A stretch of 64,000 nt of DNA from Agromyces fucosus. GTDB lineage: Bacteria > Actinomycetota > Actinomycetes > Actinomycetales > Microbacteriaceae. Where the stretch lies: contig NZ_SDPO01000002.1 of the NCBI RefSeq assembly GCF_004134865.1, positions 744,001-808,000 of the forward strand, written 5' to 3'. The position numbers and the translations under genes are program-made. This document shows positions 1-8,179 of the stretch, one piece after another; positions within the stretch are counted from its first letter, which is position 1, and each line of letters opens with the position of its first letter. Under the pieces are notes generated by a model. That model was not told where the DNA came from. It worked only from the letters and a program-made list of their open reading frames with translations, and did no database searches.

Positions 1-2
1 CG

Positions 3-956
3 GGCGAGCTCATCGCCGAGGCCCGGGCGTCCGACGGCGGCAAGCACATGCGGCCCCGACTCGTCGCAGCCGCGTTCTTCGGCATGGGCGGCTCCGACGC
101 CGACCTGCTCGCCGAGGTCGCCGGCGCCCAGCAGCTCCTGCACCTCGGCCTCTGCATGCACGACGACCTCATCGACGGCGATCGCGTGCGACATGGCCAG
201 CCCAACCTCGTCGCCCGATACGCCGACGCCGGGCGGGTCGCCGGGCTGCCGGCCGTCGCGGCCGAGCGTCAGGCGATGACCGCCGCCCTGCTCGCCGGCG
301 ACCTCGCGATCAACGCTGCGCTGCTGGCGCTCCTCGAAGCGCCGGCTCCGGCGTCGGTGCAGCAACGACTCGCCGCCGAGGCATCCGCCGCACTCGAGAC
401 CACGATCGCGGGCGAGTTCCTCGACGTCCGTTCCGAACTGCTTCGGCCCGATGCATCCGAGCCGCTGCTCGTCGCCGAGCTGAAGACCGCCGCCTACAGC
501 GTGGCCCTCCCCCTGCGTCTCGGCGCCGTCGCGAGCGGCGCCGCGTCTGCGGCCGAGCTCGAGTGCCTGCAGCAGATCGGCATCGCCTTCGGCATCGCGT
601 ACCAGCTCGCCGACGACGAGCTCGGCCTCTTCGGCTCGGCTGACGCGACCGGCAAGTCGGTGCTGTCCGACGTGCAGCAGGGCAAGCGCACCGAGCACGT
701 GCGCCTCGCCTACCAGCGGGCCGACGTTGCCGGCCGTGCGCGGCTCGACGCGACACTGGGCGACCCGGCTGCTACCGAGGCGGATGCCGCCGCGATCCGC
801 GACATCGTGACCCGCACCGGCGCGCGCGCCGCGGTCACGCGCACGATCGACGAGCACGTGGCACGCGGCATCCGACTCGCCGAAGCCGGCCTGCCCGATC
901 GGCTCGCCGCCTACCTGACCGATCTCGCACACTCCCTGCGGGGGCGCACGAGTTGA
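3..956 (+). CDS. Polyprenyl diphosphate synthase (5' end outside window)
   Basis: Trans-isoprenyl diphosphate synthase that condenses IPP with allylic diphosphates to make a C15-C50 chain. The frame is open to the window edge, and GGKHMRPRL (nt 36-62) matches the family's early GGKRxRP motif, so the true start lies upstream; about 317 codons are visible. The first Asp-rich motif (DDLIDGD, nt 162-182) and the second (DDELG, nt 612-626, the DDxxG form common in actinobacterial IdsA-type enzymes) are intact, as is the following GK and QGKRT. It is the first visible gene of the ebo-like chain: its TGA overlaps a TTG, and the next strong start is 57 bases on. With the IPP isomerase at the other end of the chain it probably supplies the prenyl donor for the UbiA enzyme. 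Chain length cannot be told from sequence. Confidence 0.9.
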   Translation, partial: GELIAEARASDGGKHMRPRLVAAAFFGMGGSDADLLAEVAGAQQLLHLGLCMHDDLIDGDRVRHGQPNLVARYADAGRVAGLPAVAAERQAMTAALLAGDLAINAALLALLEAPAPASVQQRLAAEASAALETTIAGEFLDVRSELLRPDASEPLLVAELKTAAYSVALPLRLGAVASGAASAAELECLQQIGIAFGIAYQLADDELGLFGSADATGKSVLSDVQQGKRTEHVRLAYQRADVAGRARLDATLGDPAATEADAAAIRDIVTRTGARAAVTRTIDEHVARGIRLAEAGLPDRLAAYLTDLAHSLRGRTS

Positions 957-1012
957 ACGACGCGGCACGCACCGACACGACACATCGACCAGACACCACC
1001 CGGAGGAACGAC

Positions 1013-2257
1013 ATGACGCAGCACGAGACATCCGCGACGGCGATCGGTACCGACGCCTGGCGCGAGGGCCGGGTCGGCCTCTGGCTGATCGGCGGCCGCG
1101 GCTCGATCGGCACCGTGGTCGCCGTCGGACTGCACGCGATGCGCGCCGAGCTCGCCCCGCCGACCGGGTGCACGACCGCGGGCGAGGCGTTCGCGGGCGT
1201 CCCGCTGCCGGCGTTCGCCGACCTCGTGATCGGCGGGCACGACGTCAGCACGACCCCACTCCGTGAACGGGCGCACGCGCTCGTCGACTCCGGCATGCTC
1301 GCGCACCGCTTCGTGGCGACGGCCGACGACGCGCTCGATCGCGCCGACGCCGAGATCCGTCCGGGATACGACCGGAGGACCCACACCGGGTCGCAGGCCG
1401 ACGCCGTTCGCCGCATGGCCGCCGACATCACCGACTTCCGCGAGCGGCACGGCCTCGGTCGGGTCGTCGTCGTCGACATCTCCTCGACGGAGCCGATCCT
1501 CGAGGACCACGTCGAGTTCCACGACCCCGAGCTGTTCACCGCCGCGCTCGAGGACCCCGATCGGCCCCTGCTGCCGGCGAGCTCGATCGCCGCCCTCGCC
1601 GCGATCGAGTCGGGCAGCGCGTACGCGTGCTTCACCCCCTCTGCCGGCATCGACGTGCCCGTCATCCGCTCCCTCGCGACCGAGCGGGGCATCCCCTTCG
1701 CCGGTCAGGACGGCAAGACCGGCGAGACGCTGCTGCGCACCGCGCTCGCCCCGATGTTCACGGCTCGCGGCATGCGCGTGCTCTCGTGGGCCGGCTCCAA
1801 CCTCCTCGGCGGCGGCGACGGCGCCACCCTCGCCGACCCCGAGGCCGTGCGCAGCAAGCTCGCGACCAAGACCCGTGGTCTCGTCAGCCTCGTCGGCGAC
1901 CACGTCGTCGCTCCCCTGCACATCGACAACGTGCCCGACCTCGGCGACGTGAAGACCGCCTGGGACCACATCCACGCCGAGGGATTCCTCTCGTCGCGCA
2001 TCACGATGCAGACGATCTGGAGCGCCTACGACTCGATGCTCGCGGCACCGCTCATCCTCGACATCGCCCGGCTCCTCGCCCTCGCCGCGGCCGACGGCCA
2101 GCGCGGCGCCATCCCCGCGTTCGGGTTCTTCTTCAAGGACCCGTGGGGCAGCGACGTGCACGACTTCTCGCAGCAGACGATCGCCCTGCACGACTGGGCG
2201 CACGCCACGGGAACGCGAGTCCGCGCCGCCGCGGAGAGCGCGGTGACGCCGGCATGA
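1013..2257 (+). CDS. Inositol-3-phosphate synthase-like sugar-phosphate cyclase
   Basis: Member of the myo-inositol-1-phosphate (inositol-3-phosphate) synthase family, NAD-dependent cyclases that convert glucose 6-phosphate to a cyclitol phosphate. The 414-residue product has a Rossmann GGRGSIG (residues 27-33), GQDGKTGET near 231 (Lys235 in the family's active-site segment) and SWAGSNLLGGGDG, the NAD/substrate loop. I chose ATG 1013 because a clear GGAGGAA lies at 1002-1008; an in-frame TTG at 953 would add 20 residues of low-complexity sequence. It sits inside the ebo-like chain, where other bacteria have EboD, a dehydroquinate-synthase-like cyclase. Whether it makes inositol phosphate or another cyclitol is not known; it differs enough from housekeeping Ino1 to suggest a specialised substrate (inference). 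Confidence 0.85.
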   Translation: MTQHETSATAIGTDAWREGRVGLWLIGGRGSIGTVVAVGLHAMRAELAPPTGCTTAGEAFAGVPLPAFADLVIGGHDVSTTPLRERAHALVDSGMLAHRFVATADDALDRADAEIRPGYDRRTHTGSQADAVRRMAADITDFRERHGLGRVVVVDISSTEPILEDHVEFHDPELFTAALEDPDRPLLPASSIAALAAIESGSAYACFTPSAGIDVPVIRSLATERGIPFAGQDGKTGETLLRTALAPMFTARGMRVLSWAGSNLLGGGDGATLADPEAVRSKLATKTRGLVSLVGDHVVAPLHIDNVPDLGDVKTAWDHIHAEGFLSSRITMQTIWSAYDSMLAAPLILDIARLLALAAADGQRGAIPAFGFFFKDPWGSDVHDFSQQTIALHDWAHATGTRVRAAAESAVTPA

Positions 2258-3198
2258 CCTCCCCCGCGGACCTCCTCGACCTCGTCCGCGCGCCGGCCGC
2301 GCTGACGGTGATCGGCGACACGCTGGCCGGCGGGCACGCCGGGGGCGCCCGGTTCACCGGTCGGCAGTGGCTGCTGCCCGCGGCATCCGTGCTGCTCTAC
2401 AGCGGGGGCATGGCGCTGAACGACTACGCCGACCGCGAGCTCGACGCCGAGGAGCGGCCCGAGCGGCCCATCCCCTCGGGTCGGGTGTCGGCGGGCACCG
2501 CGCTCGCAGTCGTGAGCGGATGCTTCGCGGCGGGCCTCGCCCTCGCGGCGGCGGGCGGCGGACGGCGAGGCCTCGGCGTCGCGATGCCGCTCGTCGGCGC
2601 GATCGTGCTCTACAACACCGTGGCGAAGTCGACGCCGCTCGGGCCGGTCTCGATGGCCGCCTGCCGCGGGCTCGACGTCATGATGGGGGCGGGCGGAGCG
2701 CGACGGGCCGCTCCCGCCGCCGCGACCGTCGCGCTGCACACGGCCGGGGTCACGCTGCAATCGCGCGGCGAAGTGCACGGCGGATCGGTCGGCGTCGCCG
2801 GCGCGACCCTCGCGATGACCGCGGCGAGCGCGGTGGCGGCCGCTGCGGGCGACCGCGGCGCCTTCGACGCGCGGATCGCCGCGAGTCGGGTCGACCCGAC
2901 CGGCATCAGCCCGACCGGGAAGGCCTCGACCGCGTGGCGCATCGGCGCCACGCTCGCGACCGTCGCCGCGGCGGCCTCCTACCTCGCCGCGACGGTGCCG
3001 ACGCAGCTCCGCACGCTCGACGACCCGTCGGCGGGCAACGTCCGCACCGCCACCCGGGCGGGCATCGGCGCGATGATCCCGCTGCAGACCACGCTCGTCG
3101 CGCGCACCGGCGCCCTCGGCTCGGCCGCGCTCCTCACGGGCGTCGATCTCGCACGCCGCGCGCACTCGGCGCGCCGCAAGCGGGGCGATGTGACATGA
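2254..3198 (+). CDS. eboC: UbiA-family prenyltransferase, EboC type
   Basis: Integral-membrane prenyltransferase that moves a polyprenyl chain from its diphosphate to an acceptor. The 314-residue protein carries the first UbiA Asp motif, N56-D57-x2-D60-x3-D64, followed by a basic ERPERPIPSG loop, and several hydrophobic helices. The second Asp-rich motif is not evident in canonical form; only DPTGISPTGK is found near the expected place, which is also weak in EboC-like proteins I know of. The ATG overlaps the previous TGA (ATGA). Neighbours supply a likely donor (polyprenyl synthase, IPP isomerase) and acceptor (cyclase product). I believe actinobacterial members are named 'SCO3242 family prenyltransferase' in public annotation. 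The acceptor is unknown. Confidence 0.85.
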   Translation: MTSPADLLDLVRAPAALTVIGDTLAGGHAGGARFTGRQWLLPAASVLLYSGGMALNDYADRELDAEERPERPIPSGRVSAGTALAVVSGCFAAGLALAAAGGGRRGLGVAMPLVGAIVLYNTVAKSTPLGPVSMAACRGLDVMMGAGGARRAAPAAATVALHTAGVTLQSRGEVHGGSVGVAGATLAMTAASAVAAAAGDRGAFDARIAASRVDPTGISPTGKASTAWRIGATLATVAAAASYLAATVPTQLRTLDDPSAGNVRTATRAGIGAMIPLQTTLVARTGALGSAALLTGVDLARRAHSARRKRGDVT

Positions 3199-4040
3199 CC
3201 CCCGGCTTCAGCATCGGCTACGGCACGAACGGATTCGCCGACCACACCCTCGACGACACGCTCACGGTGCTCGAGGCCGAGGGATACCGAGCCCTCGCGC
3301 TGACGCTCGGCCATCCGCACCTCGACCCGTTCGCCGACGACGCGTTCGAGCGCGCCGCACGGCTTCGCGGGCGCCTCGACGAGCTCGGTTGGCCCGTCGT
3401 CGTCGAGACCGGCAGCCGGTACCTGCTCGACCCGTTCGTGAAGCACCGCCCGACGCTCGTCGACCGGGAGGCCGAGCCGCGACTGCGTTTCCTCGGGCGC
3501 GCCGTCGAGCTGGCAGCGGTGCTCCGCGCCGACTGCGTGTCGCTCTGGTCGGGAGTCGTGCCGGGCGACGTCGCATCCGACGAGGCATGGTCGATGCTCG
3601 TCGAGCGCATGCGCGAGGTCGTCGACCTCGCTGACGCCGTCGGCGTGCGCCTCGGCTTCGAGCCCGAGCCGGGCATGCTCGTCGAGACCGTCGCCGACGC
3701 CCTCCGCCTCCGCGACGAGCTCGGCCGCCCCGAGGCGTTCGGCATCACCGTCGACCTCGGGCACTGCGTCGCGGTCGAGCCCGACGGCGTCGTCGGCGCC
3801 CTCCGCGCCGCGGGCGACCTGCTCGTCAACGTGCAGGTCGACGACATGATGCCCGGCGTGCACGAGCACCTCGAACTCGGGCGGGGCCGGCTCGACCTCG
3901 CAGCGGCCCTCGCGACGCTGCAGGAACTCGGCTACCGGGGCGTGGCGGCCATCGAGCTGCCGCGCCACTCGCACGATGCGCCGGGCGCAGCAGCCCGCGG
4001 CATCCGTGCCATTCACGAGGCGTTGAAGGAGGAACGATGA
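3195..4040 (+). CDS. Sugar phosphate isomerase/epimerase-type TIM barrel
   Basis: AP-endonuclease-2/xylose-isomerase-like TIM barrel of 281 residues. Metal-ligand-type acidic residues occur in RLGFEPEPGM (middle) and in VNVQVDDMMPGVHEHLELG (late barrel strands), typical of the family. The start ATG overlaps the previous stop (ATGA) and the gene ends overlapping EboA. A TIM barrel here in addition to EboE appears characteristic of the actinobacterial version of the cluster. It may epimerise or rearrange the cyclitol or sugar moiety; the substrate cannot be read from sequence. Confidence 0.85.
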   Translation: MTPGFSIGYGTNGFADHTLDDTLTVLEAEGYRALALTLGHPHLDPFADDAFERAARLRGRLDELGWPVVVETGSRYLLDPFVKHRPTLVDREAEPRLRFLGRAVELAAVLRADCVSLWSGVVPGDVASDEAWSMLVERMREVVDLADAVGVRLGFEPEPGMLVETVADALRLRDELGRPEAFGITVDLGHCVAVEPDGVVGALRAAGDLLVNVQVDDMMPGVHEHLELGRGRLDLAAALATLQELGYRGVAAIELPRHSHDAPGAAARGIRAIHEALKEER

Positions 4041-4669
4041 CCCATCCCTGGACGATCGCGGCGGTCGACGACGTGACGGCGGACCCACGGCGCATCTCGG
4101 TGCTCTTCCCGGCGGCCGGGCGCTCGGTGGGACGCGACCCCGTCGACCCGGAGCACGATCCGCTCGGACTCGTGCACGGCACCGACGACGACCGGGCCCG
4201 TGCGGCGCTCGTGCAGGCGCTCGTCGCCGCCGTCGACGACGACGGGATCGCGGCCGACACCGTCGCCGAGCTCTACCGGTACGGCGACGATGCCGAACGT
4301 CGCGGCGTGCTCCGCGGCCTCAACGCACTGTGCGAGCCGAACGCCGAGCCGATGCTCGCCGCGCCGCTCGTCGCGACCGGTCGCGACCTCGTCGCCGACG
4401 CGCTGCGCACGAACGACCCGCGCCTCGTCGCCGCCGCGCTCGGCGACTTCTCGGCCCGCGAGCTCGACCAGCACGGCTGGCGCCACGGCGTGCTGAAAGC
4501 GCTCTTCATGGGCATCCCCCTCGACGCCGTCGCGGGCATCGACTCGCGGGGCGACGCCGAGCTCGCCCGCATGGCCGCAGCGCTCATCGCCGAGCGCCGC
4601 GCCGCCGGCCGCGAGATCAGCGCCGACATGACCCGACTCTCCACGATCCAGACCACGCCCGGAGGCTGA
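4037..4669 (+). CDS. eboA: EboA domain-containing protein
   Basis: Small (210-residue) soluble protein of unknown biochemical function. The C-terminal half has the EboA signature LRTNDPRLVAAALGDF followed by LDQHGWRHGVLKALFMGIPLD. EboA belongs to the ebo set that, in the scytonemin-producing cyanobacterium Nostoc punctiforme, is needed for traffic of the scytonemin monomer to the periplasm (established for cyanobacteria, not for this organism). A strong AAGGAGGAA at 4026-4034 precedes the ATG, which overlaps the upstream TGA. It contains no predicted membrane segment or signal peptide. Confidence 0.85.
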   Translation: MTHPWTIAAVDDVTADPRRISVLFPAAGRSVGRDPVDPEHDPLGLVHGTDDDRARAALVQALVAAVDDDGIAADTVAELYRYGDDAERRGVLRGLNALCEPNAEPMLAAPLVATGRDLVADALRTNDPRLVAAALGDFSARELDQHGWRHGVLKALFMGIPLDAVAGIDSRGDAELARMAAALIAERRAAGREISADMTRLSTIQTTPGG

Positions 4670-4671
4670 CC

Positions 4672-5607
4672 ATGCGAATCTTCGACCCGCACATCCACAT
4701 GAGCGCGCGCACCACGAACGACTACGCAGCGATGTACCTCGCCGGCGTCCGCGCCGTCGTCGAACCGGCGTTCTGGCTCGGGCAGCCGCGCACGAACGTC
4801 GGCAGCTTCGTCGACTACTTCGACGGGCTCATCGGCTGGGAGCGGTTCCGCGCCGCGCAGTACGGCATCCGCCATCACGCCACGATCGGACTGAACCCGA
4901 AGGAGGCCAACGACCCGCGCTGCCGCGAGGTGCTGGCCGTGCTGCCGCGCTACCTCGCCAAGGACGGCGTGGTGGCGGTCGGCGAGCTCGGCTACGACTC
5001 GATGACCGCCGAGGAGGACGAGGTCTTCGTCGCGCAGCTCGCGCTCGCCCGCGAGTTCGAACTGCCCGCGATGGTGCACACGCCGCATCGCGACAAGGCG
5101 GCCGGCACGCTGCGAACGCTCGACGTGATCCGCGACGCCGGCGTCGACCCCGGGATGGTCGTCGTCGACCACCTCAACGAGACGACGGTCGCGTCCGTCG
5201 CCGACAGCGGGTGCTGGATGGGCTTCTCGATCTACCCCGACACGAAGATGGACGAGGCGCGCATGGTCGCGATCCTCCGCGAGCACGGCACCGAACGGGT
5301 CCTCGTGAACTCGGCGGCCGACTGGGGTAACTCCGACCCGCTCAAGACCCGCAAGACGGGCCAGGCCATGCTCGACGCCGGCTTCACCGAGCACGACGTC
5401 GACGTGGTGCTCTGGCAGAACCCGGTCGCGTTCTACGGCCAGAGCGGGCGGCTGCACCTCGACCCGGTGCCCGGGTTCGACGAGTCGACGGATGCCTCGG
5501 GCGCAGCGGATGCCTCGGGCGCAGCGGATGCCTCGGGGACTCCGGCCGTCCCCACGGCCGGCGCGACCTTCGAGGGCAACTCCGTGCTCCGGGGGGCGAG
5601 GGCCTGA
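4672..5607 (+). CDS. eboB: TatD-type metal-dependent hydrolase, EboB type
   Basis: Amidohydrolase-fold TatD-like hydrolase of 311 residues. Metal ligands are visible in order: the N-terminal DPHIH, E in GELGYD, H in MVHTPHRDK, H in VVDHLNE and D in NSAADWGNSDPL. The GGAGG just before the ATG is a good ribosome site; the ATG lies two bases after the EboA stop. The last 50 residues lie outside the barrel and include an 18-base tandem repeat (5491-5541) coding DASGAA, which looks like a flexible, possibly length-variable tail. In ebo clusters this gene is EboB. The reaction is unknown. Confidence 0.85.
   Translation: MRIFDPHIHMSARTTNDYAAMYLAGVRAVVEPAFWLGQPRTNVGSFVDYFDGLIGWERFRAAQYGIRHHATIGLNPKEANDPRCREVLAVLPRYLAKDGVVAVGELGYDSMTAEEDEVFVAQLALAREFELPAMVHTPHRDKAAGTLRTLDVIRDAGVDPGMVVVDHLNETTVASVADSGCWMGFSIYPDTKMDEARMVAILREHGTERVLVNSAADWGNSDPLKTRKTGQAMLDAGFTEHDVDVVLWQNPVAFYGQSGRLHLDPVPGFDESTDASGAADASGAADASGTPAVPTAGATFEGNSVLRGARA
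5491..5541 (+). repeat. 18-base tandem repeat inside eboB
   Basis: The unit GATGCCTCGGGCGCAGCG occurs at 5491-5508 and 5509-5526 exactly, then 15 bases of a third copy (5527-5541). It encodes DASGAA-DASGAA-DASGT in the C-terminal tail, outside the catalytic domain. The number of copies is a multiple of three bases, so slippage would change length without shifting frame. Confidence 0.9.
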
Positions 5608-6773
5608 TGGAGCTCTCGTACTGCACCAACGTGCACCCGGCCGAAGACCTCGAGGGGGTGCTCGAGCAGCTCGACGCCTTCGCCGGCCCGGTGCGCGAGC
5701 AGGCCGGCCTCGACCGGCTCGGCGTCGGCCTCTGGCTGCCGGCCGAGCTCGCCCTCCGGCTCGCGTCGAGCGAGGCCGATCGCGAGCGGCTGCGCGAGCG
5801 CCTCGACGCCAACGGGCTCGAGCTCCGCACGGTCAACGCCTTCCCGTACAGCGCGTTCCACGCCGACGTCGTGAAGCTCGACGTGTACCGACCCGACTGG
5901 ACCGACCCGCGCCGCGCGTCCTTCACGCTCGACTGCGCGCGCGTGCTCGCCGAGCTGCTGCCCGCCGGGGCATCCGGCAGCATCTCGACGCTGCCGCTCG
6001 GCTGGCGCGACCCGTGGACCGCCGTCGACGACGCTCGCGCGACCGAGGCGCTCGTGCACGTGTCGCGGGAGCTCCGGCGCCTGCAGGACGAGACCGGCCG
6101 CACCGTGCGCCTCGCGATCGAGCCCGAGCCGGGCTGCACGCTCGACACCGTCGACGACGTCGTGCGCTGGCTTGCGCCGCGCGTGGCCGAGGGCATCGAC
6201 CCCGAGTTCATCGGCGTCTGCCTCGACACGTGCCACCTGGCCGTCTCGTTCGCCGACCCCGTGGCCGCGGTGCGGCAGATCGCGGATGCGGGGCTGCGCG
6301 TCGTGAAGGTGCAGGCCTCGGCCGCGCTGCACGTCGAGCATCCGGGCGACCCGGCGAACCGCGAGGCGGTCGCCGCCTTCGTCGAGCAGCGCTACCTGCA
6401 CCAGACGCGCGAGCTCTCCCCCGACGGCACGGTGCTCGCCGTCGACGACCTGCCCGAGGCGCTCGACCAGCTGCCGGCCGATGGCCCGTGGCGCGTGCAC
6501 TTCCACGTGCCCCTGCATCTCGCGCCGAGCGCGCCGATCTCGGCGACGACCGAGGTGCTGCGAGCCGCCGTCGACGCGGTCCGCGGCATCCCCCACGGCG
6601 ACGAGGCCCACCTCGACGTCGAGACCTACACTTGGAGCGTGCTGCCGGGCGGCGTCGACGACCTCGTCGCCGGCATCGCGGGCGAGGTGCGCTGGGCGGC
6701 CGACGAGCTGCTCGGCGCGCCGCCCCGGCCCGCCCCGGCCGACACCCGCTCACTCTCGGAGGTGGCCTCGTGA
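5607..6773 (+). CDS. eboE: Metabolite traffic protein EboE
   Basis: 388-residue TIM-barrel protein of the EboE family (xylose-isomerase-like). Recognisable family stretches: LSYCTNVHPAEDLEGVL at the N-terminus, LELRTVNAFPYSAFH, VYRPDWTDPRR and SGSISTLPLGW. The ATG shares its A with the previous TGA. EboE is one of the core ebo genes; its enzymatic activity has not been assigned to my knowledge. It lacks a signal peptide, so if it takes part in export it acts from the cytoplasmic side. Confidence 0.88.
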   Translation: MELSYCTNVHPAEDLEGVLEQLDAFAGPVREQAGLDRLGVGLWLPAELALRLASSEADRERLRERLDANGLELRTVNAFPYSAFHADVVKLDVYRPDWTDPRRASFTLDCARVLAELLPAGASGSISTLPLGWRDPWTAVDDARATEALVHVSRELRRLQDETGRTVRLAIEPEPGCTLDTVDDVVRWLAPRVAEGIDPEFIGVCLDTCHLAVSFADPVAAVRQIADAGLRVVKVQASAALHVEHPGDPANREAVAAFVEQRYLHQTRELSPDGTVLAVDDLPEALDQLPADGPWRVHFHVPLHLAPSAPISATTEVLRAAVDAVRGIPHGDEAHLDVETYTWSVLPGGVDDLVAGIAGEVRWAADELLGAPPRPAPADTRSLSEVAS

Positions 6774-8179
6774 CATCCGTTCTGCTGCTCGACGTCGTCG
6801 GCCTGACACCGCGCGCCCTCTCGCACATGCCGAGGCTCCGCGCCATGGCCGCGTCGGGCGCCCAGACGAGTCTCGGCACCGTGCTGCCCGCCGTGACGTG
6901 CAGCGTGCAGTCGACGATGCTGACCGGGCTCGCCCCCGCCCAGCACGGCATCGTGGGCAACGGCTGGTACTTCCGCGACCAGGGCGAGGTGCACCTGTGG
7001 CGCCAGCACAACAGGCTCGTGCAGGGCGAGAAGGTCTGGGAGACCGCGCGCCGGGCGAAGCCCGGGTTCACCGCCGCGAACGTCGGCTGGTGGTACGCGA
7101 TGGGCGCGACGACCGACATCACCGTGACCCCGCGGCCGATCTACCACGCCGACGGGCGCAAGTCGCCCGACGCCTACGTGCGACCGCCCGCACTGCACGA
7201 CGAGCTCGTGGGCGCACTCGGCGAGTTCCCGCTGTTCCAGTACTGGGGTCCGACGGCCACCATCGCCTCGACGCGATGGATCGTCGAGGCGACCCGCAAG
7301 ATCATGCGCGAACAGCGCTCCGACCTCGTGATGGCCTACCTGCCCCACCTCGACTACGACCTGCAGCGCTTCGGTCCCGACGGGCCGGAGGCCGACGCCG
7401 CCGCCGCCGAGCTCGACTCCGCGCTCGCGCCCCTGCTCGACGATGCCGCCGCATCGGGCGTCACCGTGATCGCGGTCGCCGAGTACGGCATCGCCGAGGC
7501 GCGGCATCCGGTCGACGTCAACCGGGCGCTCCGACGCGAGGGACTGCTCGAGGTCTACGTGCAAGACGGCCGCGAGCAGCTCGACCCCTGGACGTCTCGG
7601 GCCTTCGCCGTCGCCGACCACCAGGTGGCGCACGTCTACGTCGCCGACGACGCCGACCTGCGCCGCGTGCGCGAGGTGCTCGAGGCGCTGCCGGGCGTCG
7701 ACGAGGTGCTCGATCGCGAAGCGCAGGCCCGCTACGGCCTCGACCACGAACGCTCGGGCGAGCTCGTCGTGGTCGCCGAACCCGGCGCCTGGTTCACGTA
7801 CTACTACTGGCTCGACGACGACCGGGCTCCCGAGTTCGCGCGCGGCGTCGACATCCACCGCAAGCCCGGGTACGACCCGGCCGAGCTGTTCTTCGACCCG
7901 GCCGACCGCCTCGCGAAGGCCAAGGCGGGGCTCGGCCTCGTGCGCAAGAAGCTCGGCCTGCGGTACGCGATGAACGTCGTGCCGCTCGACCCCTCGTGGG
8001 TGCGCGGCACGCACGGCCGGCTGCCCGACAGCGCCGCCGACACGCCGCTGCTGCTGTGCTCGGACGCGAGCCTGCCGTTCTGGGGCGCGCGGTCGGCCGA
8101 CGACCTCGTGCCGGCGGCGAGCGTGCGCGACCTCGTGCTGCAGGCGTCGGGGGTTCCTGCGACCGCGGTGGCGCGATGA
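6770..8179 (+). CDS. eboF: Alkaline-phosphatase-superfamily phosphodiesterase, EboF type
   Basis: Nucleotide pyrophosphatase/phosphodiesterase-type member of the alkaline phosphatase superfamily, 469 residues. The N-terminal LLLDVVGLTPRAL contains the first metal Asp, and PAVTCSVQSTMLTGLAP holds the catalytic Thr region typical of NPP enzymes, followed by HGIVGNGWYF; further ligands fit YLPHLDYDLQRFG and HGRLPD. The GTG start overlaps the preceding stop (GTGA) and is preceded by GGAGG at 6758-6762. In ebo clusters it is EboF. It probably hydrolyses a phosphodiester or pyrophosphate bond in the pathway intermediate (inference from family). Confidence 0.85.
   Translation: MTSVLLLDVVGLTPRALSHMPRLRAMAASGAQTSLGTVLPAVTCSVQSTMLTGLAPAQHGIVGNGWYFRDQGEVHLWRQHNRLVQGEKVWETARRAKPGFTAANVGWWYAMGATTDITVTPRPIYHADGRKSPDAYVRPPALHDELVGALGEFPLFQYWGPTATIASTRWIVEATRKIMREQRSDLVMAYLPHLDYDLQRFGPDGPEADAAAAELDSALAPLLDDAAASGVTVIAVAEYGIAEARHPVDVNRALRREGLLEVYVQDGREQLDPWTSRAFAVADHQVAHVYVADDADLRRVREVLEALPGVDEVLDREAQARYGLDHERSGELVVVAEPGAWFTYYYWLDDDRAPEFARGVDIHRKPGYDPAELFFDPADRLAKAKAGLGLVRKKLGLRYAMNVVPLDPSWVRGTHGRLPDSAADTPLLLCSDASLPFWGARSADDLVPAASVRDLVLQASGVPATAVAR

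Noticed and set aside
953..1012. TTG start 60 bases upstream of the cyclase ATG
   Set aside because: The extension is low-complexity, while the ATG at 1013 has a strong ribosome site.
911..2203. Long open frame (430 codons) antisense to the cyclase
   Set aside because: Arg/Gly/Val-rich composition without family features; mirrors the codon pattern of the real gene in high-G+C DNA.
5491..5541. CRISPR-like repeat
   Set aside because: No spacers; contiguous in-frame tandem repeat inside a gene.
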